From an uncultured Collinsella sp. (GTDB lineage: Bacteria; Actinomycetota; Coriobacteriia; Coriobacteriales; Coriobacteriaceae): a stretch of 64,000 bases of DNA. Shown here piece by piece: positions 26,111 to 34,129 of the stretch. Under the pieces are notes generated by a model, which was not told the DNA's origin, made no database searches, and worked only from the letters and a program-made list of their open reading frames with translations. Numbering within the stretch: the first letter of the stretch is position 1; every line of letters begins with the position of its first letter. The stretch is from contig UQIG01000009.1 in the NCBI GenBank assembly GCA_900541135.1, positions 1 to 64,000 on the forward strand. Reading direction: 5' to 3'. Position numbers and translations under genes: made by a program.

Positions 26111-26554
26111 CTAGGCTACGCCGCTGGAGCCGAAGCCTCCGTTGCCTCGGTCGGTTTCGTCTAGTTCTTCTACTTCTATGAGGTTGACCGTGGGGACTTC
26201 TTGGATGACAAGTTGGGCTATGCGGGCGCCTTTGTTGATTTGGATGTTGTTGGAGGGATCCAGGTTAATGAGGATAACCTTGAGTTCTCCTCGGTAGTGG
26301 GCGTCGATGAGGCCCGGCGTATTGACTATAGACAGGCCCTGCTTGATGGCCAAACCGCTTCGGGGCTGGACGAAGCCGGCGTAGCCATCGGGCAGGGCGA
26401 TTGCCAGCCCAGTAGAGACCAGACGGCGTTCGAAGGGCTTCAGAATGCAGTCCTCGTTGGAGCGCAAATCCAAGCCGGCATCGGTGGGATGGGCGTATTT
26501 GGGAAGCTCGACGGTGGGGTCGAGACGCTTTATGTTGACGGTAATGTTGGACAT
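26111..26554 (-). CDS. dut: Deoxyuridine 5'-triphosphate nucleotidohydrolase
   Basis: A 147-aa trimeric dUTPase that removes dUTP and provides dUMP for thymidylate synthesis. The five motifs are present: DAGLDLRSNED, PRSGLAIKQG, NTPGLIDAHYRGELKV, KGARIAQLVI and the C-terminal RGNGGFGSSG, which closes over the active site. It lies 4 nt after nrdR, so LysM protein, nrdR and dut are probably one transcript. Confidence 0.96.
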   Translation of the reverse strand: MSNITVNIKRLDPTVELPKYAHPTDAGLDLRSNEDCILKPFERRLVSTGLAIALPDGYAGFVQPRSGLAIKQGLSIVNTPGLIDAHYRGELKVILINLDPSNNIQINKGARIAQLVIQEVPTVNLIEVEELDETDRGNGGFGSSGVA

Positions 26555-26558
26555 GGAA

Positions 26559-27002
26559 TCACCTTAGCTTGTCGAGCTCTTGCAGAAACTCATCGACGTC
26601 TTTGAAATCGCGGTAGACCGAGGCAAAGCGGATGTACGCCACCTTGTCGATCTTGGCCAAGCGCTTGAGTACCATGTCACCCAACTCATGGGACGTAACG
26701 GCCGTCAGCGTGCGAGAGCGCAGCTCGACCTCGATGTCATCGATAATCTCATTGAGCTTCTTAGTGTCGATATCGCGCTTGATAGTGGCGCGCATCAAGC
26801 CGACGAGCAGCTTATTGCGATCGAACCGCTGCTTGGTTCCGTCCGACTTAATGACCTCGATTGGGTCTTCGCATCGTTCGAACGTTGTAAAGCGATAGTT
26901 ACACGAGCAACATTCGCGGCGACGCTTAATGGTGTTATTTGACTCCTGCATACGGGAATCAACGACGCGGGTATGTGCCTTGCCGCATTTGGGACAGCGC
27001 AT
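26559..27002 (-). CDS. nrdR: Transcriptional repressor NrdR
   Basis: A 147-aa regulator of ribonucleotide reductase genes. The zinc ribbon uses Cys3, Cys6, Cys31 and Cys34 (MRCPKCGK and CCSCNYRF); the ATP-cone domain (about 50-135) senses ATP/dATP. Full length and highly conserved. No nrd genes or NrdR boxes were found in the window, so it acts elsewhere. Gene order LysM protein-nrdR beside lexA is conserved in Actinobacteria. Confidence 0.97.
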   Translation of the reverse strand: MRCPKCGKAHTRVVDSRMQESNNTIKRRRECCSCNYRFTTFERCEDPIEVIKSDGTKQRFDRNKLLVGLMRATIKRDIDTKKLNEIIDDIEVELRSRTLTAVTSHELGDMVLKRLAKIDKVAYIRFASVYRDFKDVDEFLQELDKLR

Positions 27003-27053
27003 GGTACCTCCTCTTAAACGATAACAAGGGTACCATGCGCAGCGCGATAATGA

Positions 27054-27503
27054 TTACGAACGAGCAGGAACCTTAAGATGCGCACCGGCGGCGAGCGAAC
27101 CATGCTCCAGATGATTGACGTTACGGATCATGTCGGAAGTCTCTTGCGTGGAAAGGCCTTCGATTGGATATTCCTCGGCAAGCGACCAAAGAGAATCACC
27201 AGACTGAACGCGAATGGTCTCATAGGTAACGTTGGAAACGGACTCGGCATACGCGGCGTGACGAGCGCTAAAGACCGACGTAGCGAGGACAAAGAAGAGC
27301 GTAAGCGCAACGGCAACGGCGACAATCGTCGGAACCTTCAGGGCAACGCGGCCCGGCGCGGCTACAGCCTGCTGATTGCGAGCAGGCTTTACGGTCAAAG
27401 GCTGAAAGCCGGAGCGGCCACCCTGAACAACCGTAAAAGTGTATTCTGCAGACGTCTCGAGCTTAAGGGCGAGGTTTCCCTGGACCATATTCGTTGCGTT
27501 CAT
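27054..27503 (-). CDS. Membrane-anchored LysM protein, SOS-controlled (YneA/ChiZ-like position)
   Basis: A 149-aa protein: N-terminal cytoplasmic tail of about 55 residues, one membrane helix (about 57-78) and an extracellular LysM domain (about 95-147, ETIRVQSGDSLWSLAEEY). It is divergent from lexA behind shared LexA boxes, the position of B. subtilis yneA and mycobacterial Rv2719c, LysM proteins that delay division after DNA damage. A similar role is inference. The ATG at 27503 has AGGAG six bases upstream; the ATG at 27506 would leave only three bases. Confidence 0.88.
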   Translation of the reverse strand: MNATNMVQGNLALKLETSAEYTFTVVQGGRSGFQPLTVKPARNQQAVAAPGRVALKVPTIVAVAVALTLFFVLATSVFSARHAAYAESVSNVTYETIRVQSGDSLWSLAEEYPIEGLSTQETSDMIRNVNHLEHGSLAAGAHLKVPARS

Positions 27504-27573
27504 CATGTTCTCCTCTCGCGTGTTTTGCTGAGAACAGTTTTATCAAGCCGCGCGGACAAAAATGTCTAGCGCG

Positions 27574-27587
27574 AGAACGAATGTTCG
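27574..27587. promoter_or_regulatory. LexA (SOS) box 1
   Basis: GAAC-N4-GTTC core (GAACGAATGTTC at 27575-27586), the Gram-positive/actinobacterial LexA consensus CGAAC-N4-GTTCG with one outer base changed. It lies just downstream of the LysM promoter -10. Confidence 0.8.
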
Positions 27588-27593
27588 GTTATT

Positions 27594-27621
27594 ATTATCT
27601 TCGAACAGTTGTTCCTGTCAA
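27594..27621 (-). promoter_or_regulatory. Promoter of the LysM-nrdR-dut operon
   Basis: On the minus strand a perfect TTGACA (27616-27621) and GATAAT (27594-27599) are 16 bp apart. LexA box 2 fills the spacer almost exactly. Confidence 0.7.
27602..27615. promoter_or_regulatory. LexA (SOS) box 2
   Basis: CGAAC-AGTT-GTTCC, one mismatch to the palindromic consensus. It lies between the -35 and -10 of the LysM promoter and exactly 28 bp from boxes 1 and 3. Confidence 0.85.
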
Positions 27622-27629
27622 GCAAAATT

Positions 27630-27643
27630 CGAACATTTGTTTG
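27630..27643. promoter_or_regulatory. LexA (SOS) box 3
   Basis: CGAAC-ATTT-GTTTG, one mismatch in the second half-site. It is 23 bp before the lexA ATG, so it could block lexA transcription or early elongation (autoregulation). Confidence 0.8.
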
Positions 27644-27666
27644 ACATGGGTAGAGAGGATGCCCTG

Positions 27667-28311
27667 ATGGCTCGCAAAATTACCAAGCGTCAGCAGCAAA
27701 TTTACGACTTCATCAAGGAATATCAGCAGGAGAAGGGTTATCCGCCCAGCGTGCGCGAGATGGCTTCTGCCGTGGGCCTTTCCTCCCCCAGCACCGTGCA
27801 CGCCCATCTATCTGCCCTGGAGGCGCGCGGGCTACTCAAGCGCGATGCCACCAAACCGCGCGCTCTGGAACTCTTTAACGAGGACGGTTCCTCTGTCTCA
27901 ATTTCTAAATCTGACGAGACCACCGCACCTCGCGGAACGGTCTCACTACCGCTCGTTGGTCGCGTCGCGGCTGGGATTCCCATTCTGGCCGAGCAGAATA
28001 TCGAAGACACATTTACTATCCCGACCGAAATCGCCACTGATCAGGGTTCCTTTATCCTTGAGGTGCATGGGAGCTCAATGATCAATGTCGGTATCTTCAA
28101 TGGCGATTACATCATCGTCCGTGAACAAAAGAGTGCCATGAACGGCGAAATTGTCGTGGCTATGATTGATGGTTCAGCGACCGTCAAGACGTTCTACAAG
28201 GAGCAGGGACGCGTACGCCTGCAGCCTGAGAATGACACCATGGAGCCTATCTATGCAACGAATCCCGTTATCTTGGGCAAAGTCGTCGGCTTGATGCGCC
28301 GGTTCTCGTAA
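27667..28311 (+). CDS. lexA: LexA repressor
   Basis: The 214-aa SOS repressor. N-terminal winged helix (1-65, RQQQIYDFIKEY then YPPSVREMASAVGLSS as recognition region), hinge, and S24 peptidase domain. Self-cleavage would occur at Ala102-Gly103 (GRVAAGIP); the catalytic dyad is Ser137 (GSSM, where many LexA have GDSM) and Lys174. AGAGAGGA precedes the ATG at 27667; an ATG seven codons upstream is less likely. Three LexA boxes lie in its upstream region. Confidence 0.97.
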   Translation: MARKITKRQQQIYDFIKEYQQEKGYPPSVREMASAVGLSSPSTVHAHLSALEARGLLKRDATKPRALELFNEDGSSVSISKSDETTAPRGTVSLPLVGRVAAGIPILAEQNIEDTFTIPTEIATDQGSFILEVHGSSMINVGIFNGDYIIVREQKSAMNGEIVVAMIDGSATVKTFYKEQGRVRLQPENDTMEPIYATNPVILGKVVGLMRRFS

Positions 28312-29015
28312 TGCAAAAACGCATCACCATCTTTGATACCGTCCGCGGGCTTACGATGATTTCAATGGCAGGTTTTCACGCTTGCTACGATCTTGCCTAC
28401 CTGTACGACTGGGATATGCCCTGGTTTACCCAGACTGTCTTTCAAGACATCTGGCGCGCCAGCATCAGCTGGGTATTTTTGTTTATCGCGGGTTGGATGT
28501 GCACCCTTTCGCGCAACAATATCAAACGTGCCGCCAAATACGCCTTAGCAGCACTCGTCGTCTGGTTGGCAACAACACTTGTCTCAGTTGACGATTCTGT
28601 TAATTTTGGCATCATCTACTGCATGGCCGCATGTACCGGCATCGTGGCGTTGACCGATCCCGTCCTTAAGAAGATATCGGCGAGATGGGGCATGTCCCTA
28701 TGCCTTTTGTTGTTTGCCCTCACCTGGAGCATCCCCAAAACGATCTACCCTGTCCCCTACCTGGCGTGGCTGGGATTTCCGAGCCCTGGGTTTGTCTCAG
28801 GTGATTACTACCCCATCATCCCGTTTTTCTTTATGTATCTTGCAGGATACTTCGCCGCACACATAGCGAAGGGAATCGATAAGACCGTCCCTAGCTGGGC
28901 CTACGCCAATCCCATCCCGGCGCTCGCCAGCCTTGGACGTCACGCACTCCCCTTTTATCTACTGCATCAGCCCATTATTCTGGGCTTTTTGGAGCTCGTC
29001 TACTCGGTGCGATAA
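28311..29015 (+). CDS. Membrane protein, HGSNAT/DUF1624 acyltransferase-like
   Basis: A 234-aa integral membrane protein with about seven helices. ITIFDTVRGLTMISMAGFHACYDLAY at the N-terminus is the DUF1624 (heparan-alpha-glucosaminide N-acetyltransferase catalytic-like) signature with a conserved Asp and His, and LGRHALPFYLLHQP near the C-terminus is typical. Substrate unknown. The ATG shares its first A with the lexA stop, so it is probably co-transcribed with lexA and SOS-induced. Its last 16 nt overlap the convergent hflX gene. Confidence 0.8.
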   Translation: MQKRITIFDTVRGLTMISMAGFHACYDLAYLYDWDMPWFTQTVFQDIWRASISWVFLFIAGWMCTLSRNNIKRAAKYALAALVVWLATTLVSVDDSVNFGIIYCMAACTGIVALTDPVLKKISARWGMSLCLLLFALTWSIPKTIYPVPYLAWLGFPSPGFVSGDYYPIIPFFFMYLAGYFAAHIAKGIDKTVPSWAYANPIPALASLGRHALPFYLLHQPIILGFLELVYSVR

Positions 29016-30289
29016 CGCTTGAGCCGCGGCGCGATACGAGCCGGCAGCTTCGCAACAATACGAACGCCGCCCTCAAGATATTCCTCGTGCAAAAGGGTTC
29101 CCTGTTCATGCACCAGCGTGATGAGGGCGCCCTCGCGATACGGGATTTCAGCGGAGAGCAACACATCGGTGGCAGCCGCCTCGCGAGCAATACGGTCGAC
29201 GAGATCGTCGAGTCCCTCGCCCGTCTGGGCCGAGAACAGCACGGCCTCGGGATAGCGACGACGGAAACTCAATCGATCAACGCTATCGAGAAGATCGATT
29301 TTATTGAACACCGTAAGCGTCAAACGCTCGCCGGCACCGATCTCGTCAAGAACGCGATCGACTGCCTCGAGCTGGCGCTCGTAGTCCTCGTCAGAGGCAT
29401 CCACAACTTTAAGGATCAGATCGGCACCAAGAACCTCAGACAGCGTGGACTTAAAGGCATCAACGAGACCATGCGGTAGCTTTTGAATAAAGCCAACAGT
29501 ATCGGTAATCGTCATGCCACGACCGCCGGGCAGGCGATACGAACGCGTCGTCGGGTCGAGCGTAGCAAACAGCTTGTCCTGCGAAAGCACCGTAGATCCG
29601 GTCAGACGATTGAGCAACGACGATTTACCCGCATTGGTATAACCGGCTAACGCGACGCGAAACGCCGGTGACTCAATGCGGCTCTTGGATTGAACATCGC
29701 GACGCTGTTCAACCTGCTTGAGCTCACGACGAAGCGCAGCGATCTTATTACGAATGAGGCGACGGTCGACCTCGAGCTGACTTTCGCCCTGACCAAAGCG
29801 TGAGCCGATGCCGCCGCGCGTCTGTTCCTTGGCGAGATGGCTCCACATGCCACGCAGACGAGGCAACAGATATTGAAGCTGTGCCAGCTGTACCTGTAGG
29901 CGTCCCTCACGCGTCTGAGCATGCAGGCCAAAAATATCCAAGATCAGTGCCGTACGATCGATAATCTTTACCGGCTCGCCCACGGCTTTCTCCAAATAGG
30001 ATTGCTGCGAGGGCGTCAGGTCGTCGTCAAAAATAACGACATCGGCATCCATGCGATGCACCAGGCCGCACAGCTCTTCAACCTTACCGGAACCGATAAA
30101 CGATTTAGGATACGGCTTTACCAAACGCTGTGACAAGCGTGCCGCGCACTGGGCACCAGCCGTGTGGGTAAGACGCTCCAGCTCATCAAGCGAGCGATCG
30201 AGCGGCCATGCATTGTCGCGCCACTCAACACCAACTAATATGGCACGCTCGGGCTCGGGTGCCGTGGGAACAAGGGGGAAACGGGCCAT
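29000..30289 (-). CDS. hflX: GTPase HflX
   Basis: A 429-aa ribosome-binding GTPase that splits stalled or heat-damaged 70S ribosomes. N-terminal HflX domain (about 20-130, FIGSGKVEEL and DDDLTPSQQ), coiled-coil linker with RGGIGSRFGQGE, then the G domain (about 210-370): GYTNAGKSSL, DTVGFI, NKID. A short C-terminal domain follows. It overlaps miaA by one base, the usual neighbour. Confidence 0.95.
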   Translation of the reverse strand: MARFPLVPTAPEPERAILVGVEWRDNAWPLDRSLDELERLTHTAGAQCAARLSQRLVKPYPKSFIGSGKVEELCGLVHRMDADVVIFDDDLTPSQQSYLEKAVGEPVKIIDRTALILDIFGLHAQTREGRLQVQLAQLQYLLPRLRGMWSHLAKEQTRGGIGSRFGQGESQLEVDRRLIRNKIAALRRELKQVEQRRDVQSKSRIESPAFRVALAGYTNAGKSSLLNRLTGSTVLSQDKLFATLDPTTRSYRLPGGRGMTITDTVGFIQKLPHGLVDAFKSTLSEVLGADLILKVVDASDEDYERQLEAVDRVLDEIGAGERLTLTVFNKIDLLDSVDRLSFRRRYPEAVLFSAQTGEGLDDLVDRIAREAAATDVLLSAEIPYREGALITLVHEQGTLLHEEYLEGGVRIVAKLPARIAPRLKRYRTE

Positions 30290-31227
30290 TAGGCAGCCTC
30301 AATACGATGCAGGATGTCCTCAACGACCTCATCGATCGTAAACTCGTCCATATCAAACCACACGATACGGTCATCGCGCTTAAACCACGAAAGCTGACGT
30401 TTGGCATAGCGACGCGAACGCATCTTGATGAGTTCGCGAGCCTCATCCATAGAAATCACGCCATTGAAAGCATCAATGATCTCTTTATAGCCAATTGCCT
30501 GCATCGAAGTCAGGGCATCTCCCAGCCCCTGGTCCATAAGACCGCGAACCTCAACGACAAGACCCTGCTCAAACATCAGATCGACGCGCAGGTTAATGCG
30601 CTCGTAGAGCACCTCGCGATTACGCGTCAGACCAAACCATAGAGCATGATAATGCTCGCGCGGAACACTAAACTGACTTTTTTGCTGTGCATAGGAAATA
30701 CCATCATCATGCATCTCGAGCGCACGAATCACACGGCGCACATTATGGGGATGAATAACAGCAGCCGATTCTGGGTCGCGCTCGGCAAGCAGGGCATGCA
30801 GCTCTTCCTCGCCAATACGCTCGGCAAGCTCCTGATAGCCCATACGACGATCGTCCTCAAGTTCACCCGAGGGAAAGTCCATCTCATCGAGGGCGGCCTT
30901 GAGATACAGCCCCGTACCTCCGCAAAAAACCGGCAGGCAACCCGAACCAAGGAGACGTTCAACATGCGCGCGAGCGTCAGCCTGATAAAGCGCAGCAGAA
31001 TATGCCACACCCGGCTCTACAATGTCGACGAGACGCAGCGGCACCGTACACTCATCGGGCGCCATCTTTGCGGTACCGATGTCCATGCCGCGATAGATTT
31101 GCATCGCATCGCACGACAGCACTTCGGACGAAAGACGAGCTGCCAAACGGTCGGCAACATCACTCTTACCAACCGCCGTCGGACCGACGATCGCAACGGC
31201 GGAAAGTCCTGCCCTGGGAGAAACCAT
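30289..31227 (-). CDS. miaA: tRNA dimethylallyltransferase
   Basis: A 312-aa enzyme adding a dimethylallyl group to N6 of A37 in tRNAs reading UNN codons. P-loop GPTAVGKSDVA near residue 14, catalytic SCDAMQIYRGMDIGTAK, and FCGGTGLYLKA follow in order; RRYAKRQLSWFKRD near the end is diagnostic. It works before MiaB, encoded directly upstream with a 1-nt overlap, so the ms2i6A pathway is one transcript. Confidence 0.96.
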   Translation of the reverse strand: MVSPRAGLSAVAIVGPTAVGKSDVADRLAARLSSEVLSCDAMQIYRGMDIGTAKMAPDECTVPLRLVDIVEPGVAYSAALYQADARAHVERLLGSGCLPVFCGGTGLYLKAALDEMDFPSGELEDDRRMGYQELAERIGEEELHALLAERDPESAAVIHPHNVRRVIRALEMHDDGISYAQQKSQFSVPREHYHALWFGLTRNREVLYERINLRVDLMFEQGLVVEVRGLMDQGLGDALTSMQAIGYKEIIDAFNGVISMDEARELIKMRSRRYAKRQLSWFKRDDRIVWFDMDEFTIDEVVEDILHRIEAA

Positions 31228-32597
31228 TAGCGCGGCTCGCCCACAACGGAGCCGGACAAATACCAGGTCTTGGCAACGTCAACGTCAACATCAACGATCT
31301 TGCCAACAAGCTGATCGATGCTGTAACCCTCGGGGATAGGCGCATGCACGGTCTGATTCTTGGGACTCTTGCCCAGCAGGACCGCGTCGTTCTTTTTACT
31401 CGTTCCCTCAATGAGCGCCGGCACCACAGTATGAAGCTCACCCTGGTTATACTCGTGTGCCGTAGTCTCGATAACCTTAACCAGGCGGTTGAAACGCTCG
31501 AGAATAACCTCATGCGGCGTAGGATCGTCAATCTCTGCGGCCGGGGTACCGGCGCGCTTGGAATAGATGAAGGTATAGGCCTGAGCATAGCGGACCGTCT
31601 CGGCAAGTGAGAGCGTCTGCTCAAAGTCCTCTTCAGTCTCGCCCGGGAAGCCAACGATAATATCGGTCGAGAGCGCGATATCGGGCATGCGGTTGCGAAT
31701 GCGATCGACCAGGCCCAGATAGTCCTCGCGTGTATAACGGCGATTCATCTCTTTGAGGATACGCGTGGAGCCCGACTGAACGGCCAAGTGAAGCTGCGGC
31801 ATGACGGCGGGCGTCTCGGCCATGGCGTCGATGGTCTCGGGCAGCAGATCCTTAGGATGAGAAGAGGTAAAGAAGATGCGCTCCACACCCGTATCACCCA
31901 CGGCACGCAGCAGATCGGCAAAACGCGGCTTGCCAAACAGATCGCGACCATATGAGTTAACGTTTTGGCCCAGCAGCGTAATCTCGCGCACGCCCTGGCG
32001 CACCAAACCGGTCACCTCGTCGACAATTTCCTCGAAGGGGCGGCTCTTTTCGCGACCGCGCACGTACGGCACGATGCAATAGGTACAGAAATTATTGCAG
32101 CCCGTCATAATGGGCACCCAGGCGTGATACTGGGTCTCGCGATGCCACGGCATGCTCATGGCATCCGTATCCTCATGCTCATTGGTGCGGATATGACGCT
32201 TGCCATCAAGGAACGCCTCGGCAATGAGCTCGGCCACATGTGCGATGGAATGCGTACCAAAGATGACATTGACGTTATCGACGTTGGTGAGCAGGCCCTC
32301 GCCATCGCGCTGCGCGATGCAACCACCAACGGCAACCACACGCTTGCCCGAGGGTGAGGGCGGGAGGCTCTTACAAGAGTTGCACTGACCGTACAGGCGA
32401 GTATCGGCGGCCTCGCGCACGCAGCATGTCATGAAGACAACAATATCGGCATGCTCGGGATCGAGCGCCATGAGGCAACCATACGAATCGAGCAGACCGC
32501 TCACGCGCTCAGAGTCGTGCTGATTCATCTGGCAGCCAAAGGTGCGGATAAAGTAGGTTTTACCGGCAAGAATATCGCGTACGGAACGCTGGTCCAT
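31227..32597 (-). CDS. miaB: tRNA-2-methylthio-N6-dimethylallyladenosine synthase
   Basis: A 456-aa radical SAM methylthiotransferase that converts i6A37 to ms2i6A37. UPF0004 domain with cluster cysteines (TFGCQMNQHDSE, CCVREAA), radical SAM CNNFCTYC (CxxxCxxC) and C-terminal TRAM domain. The ATG at 32597 is 9 nt from AGGA; an ATG two codons earlier is too close. Eight consecutive G (plus strand 32622-32629) lie in its leader. Confidence 0.95.
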   Translation of the reverse strand: MDQRSVRDILAGKTYFIRTFGCQMNQHDSERVSGLLDSYGCLMALDPEHADIVVFMTCCVREAADTRLYGQCNSCKSLPPSPSGKRVVAVGGCIAQRDGEGLLTNVDNVNVIFGTHSIAHVAELIAEAFLDGKRHIRTNEHEDTDAMSMPWHRETQYHAWVPIMTGCNNFCTYCIVPYVRGREKSRPFEEIVDEVTGLVRQGVREITLLGQNVNSYGRDLFGKPRFADLLRAVGDTGVERIFFTSSHPKDLLPETIDAMAETPAVMPQLHLAVQSGSTRILKEMNRRYTREDYLGLVDRIRNRMPDIALSTDIIVGFPGETEEDFEQTLSLAETVRYAQAYTFIYSKRAGTPAAEIDDPTPHEVILERFNRLVKVIETTAHEYNQGELHTVVPALIEGTSKKNDAVLLGKSPKNQTVHAPIPEGYSIDQLVGKIVDVDVDVAKTWYLSGSVVGEPR

Positions 32598-32650
32598 GTG
32601 CATAAGTCCTAACGATGGAGAGGGGGGGGGCGAATCGAGGCAAGCAGAAG

Positions 32651-32968
32651 CTATGCCACAGGCTTAACATCATCCATGACGACGTTATCCATAGCAGCTC
32701 GATTGATCTGGTGAACGTAAATAGAAAGACGGATGGCCGTGCGCGACTCCCCATTAATGAGGATGTCGGAGAACACGGGCGCGCAGGAAATATCAAACCC
32801 GGTTGGAATCAAAAAACCGCGCGCAATAGCCACGGCCTTTATGGCCTGGTTGACCGCACCGGCGCCGACACACTGAATGTTGACGGGCACACCATCCTTG
32901 ACCATGCCGGCGATGGCGCCGGCAACGGACGCGGGCGATGATTTGCTTGATACCTTCAGGCAATCCAT
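32651..32968 (-). CDS. spoVS: SpoVS family protein
   Basis: A 105-aa small protein closely resembling stage V sporulation protein S: LKVSSKSSPASVAGAIAGM at the N-terminus, VGAGAVNQAIKAVAIARGF in the centre. SpoVS has an Alba-like fold and is thought to bind nucleic acid; in B. subtilis it affects sporulation and septation. No sporulation genes are seen here, so a wider role is likely. GCAGGAG precedes the ATG at 32968. It keeps the rny-spoVS-miaB order of Firmicutes. Confidence 0.92.
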   Translation of the reverse strand: MDCLKVSSKSSPASVAGAIAGMVKDGVPVNIQCVGAGAVNQAIKAVAIARGFLIPTGFDISCAPVFSDILINGESRTAIRLSIYVHQINRAAMDNVVMDDVKPVA

Positions 32969-33042
32969 GAAGAAACTCCTGCGTTTAAAAGTACGTTTTA
33001 ACTGCAATAACTGTATCGTACCGAGTGGACTCGGTAAAGGCA

Positions 33043-34128
33043 CTATTCCTCTTTGGCAAGATCGAAGGTCACGGTGATTCGATCACGCGAAACGCGAATC
33101 TTTGGGTCGCCGCAAAGGTTGAGATAGTACCGGGCAGCAAGGTCATTAAAGTCACGCTCCACAGCACGCGAAAACTGTGCCATGTCATCCTTGGCAATAC
33201 GTAGCCCGCGACGATCCTTCGCGAGATCGACAGGAGCCGGCGCATGCGAGGACGAATCACGCTCGCGCAGCAGACGCGCGGTCACACCGCGAACGGGCTT
33301 AATCTGCCCTGCCAAAATGCGATGAGCCGTGCGCTCGGACATCTCAAGACCCAAACCCGAACAGATACGGATAAAGTCCTCGGCATCAGAGGCAAGGCCT
33401 AAACGATCGACAACCGGAAGCTCGCTCTCGTCATCAATGAACAGGAGACGCGACGTATCGAGCTGACTTGACGCCTGAGCATAAAGGGTCGCGGCAATCT
33501 CAGACGGAGAACCAAGATAGACATCGCAACCACGCAACTCCTCGAGCGCAAACTCACAAGCAGCGCGAATAATATTATGCGGACCGCGAGCACAGACATA
33601 ACGCCCGTCCTCATCCTTGACGGCCTGGGGCCAGCTTGACTGATCGGCACGCTCACTGAGGCGGTCGGCCGCAACGCTCACCTTAAAGGCCGAGCCAAGG
33701 TCGACACCAGACGTGACCACGCGGGCCTCGTCGGTGTTCTGCTTGATCGAAAACAATGCCATGCCACGACCGTGAACGCCCCAACGGTCCATCTTCATGC
33801 TCTCGAGCTTGGAGGTAACACGGGCATCGAAGATTCGCTCTTGCATATCCTGCGGAACGCCCGAACCGTTATCCAAAAAGACAAGCGTGCGGACGCCATC
33901 TTCCTTAGTCGTGGCGAGATAGACTTTGTCGGCGCCGGCATCGCGAGCATTACGGAGCATTTCGATGACGATATCCTCGACATGCTGAATGTCGTGCTTT
34001 GCCTGGCGCCGCTCGGCCTCCGAAACGCGGAGGCGGACATACCCCTCGCCAAGGTTCTCCTCGACGCGAAGGTTGCCCTCCCCCGACATCGACGCGATAA
34101 ATGAGATGAGCTCGTTCGCGTCGCTCAT
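33043..34128 (-). CDS. GHKL-type ATPase of unknown function
   Basis: A 361-aa protein with an N-terminal GHKL (Hsp90/MutL/gyrase) ATP-binding fold: N box EMLRNARDAGAD with Asn60, G1 box DNGSGVP (86-92), G2 box GVHGRGMAL (117-125). Unlike histidine kinases there is no His-kinase dimerisation domain; unlike MutL the rest (about 180-361) has no endonuclease or known transducer I can recognise. It starts 1 nt after rny and occupies the place taken by ymdB between rny and spoVS in B. subtilis, so it may work with RNase Y or SpoVS (inference). Confidence 0.8.
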   Translation of the reverse strand: MSDANELISFIASMSGEGNLRVEENLGEGYVRLRVSEAERRQAKHDIQHVEDIVIEMLRNARDAGADKVYLATTKEDGVRTLVFLDNGSGVPQDMQERIFDARVTSKLESMKMDRWGVHGRGMALFSIKQNTDEARVVTSGVDLGSAFKVSVAADRLSERADQSSWPQAVKDEDGRYVCARGPHNIIRAACEFALEELRGCDVYLGSPSEIAATLYAQASSQLDTSRLLFIDDESELPVVDRLGLASDAEDFIRICSGLGLEMSERTAHRILAGQIKPVRGVTARLLRERDSSSHAPAPVDLAKDRRGLRIAKDDMAQFSRAVERDFNDLAARYYLNLCGDPKIRVSRDRITVTFDLAKEE

Positions 34129-34129
34129 G

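Noticed and set aside
32622..32629. Run of eight G in the miaB leader, a possible phase-variation tract
   Set aside because: Non-coding, moderate length in a GC-rich genome, and no link to a surface or restriction gene.
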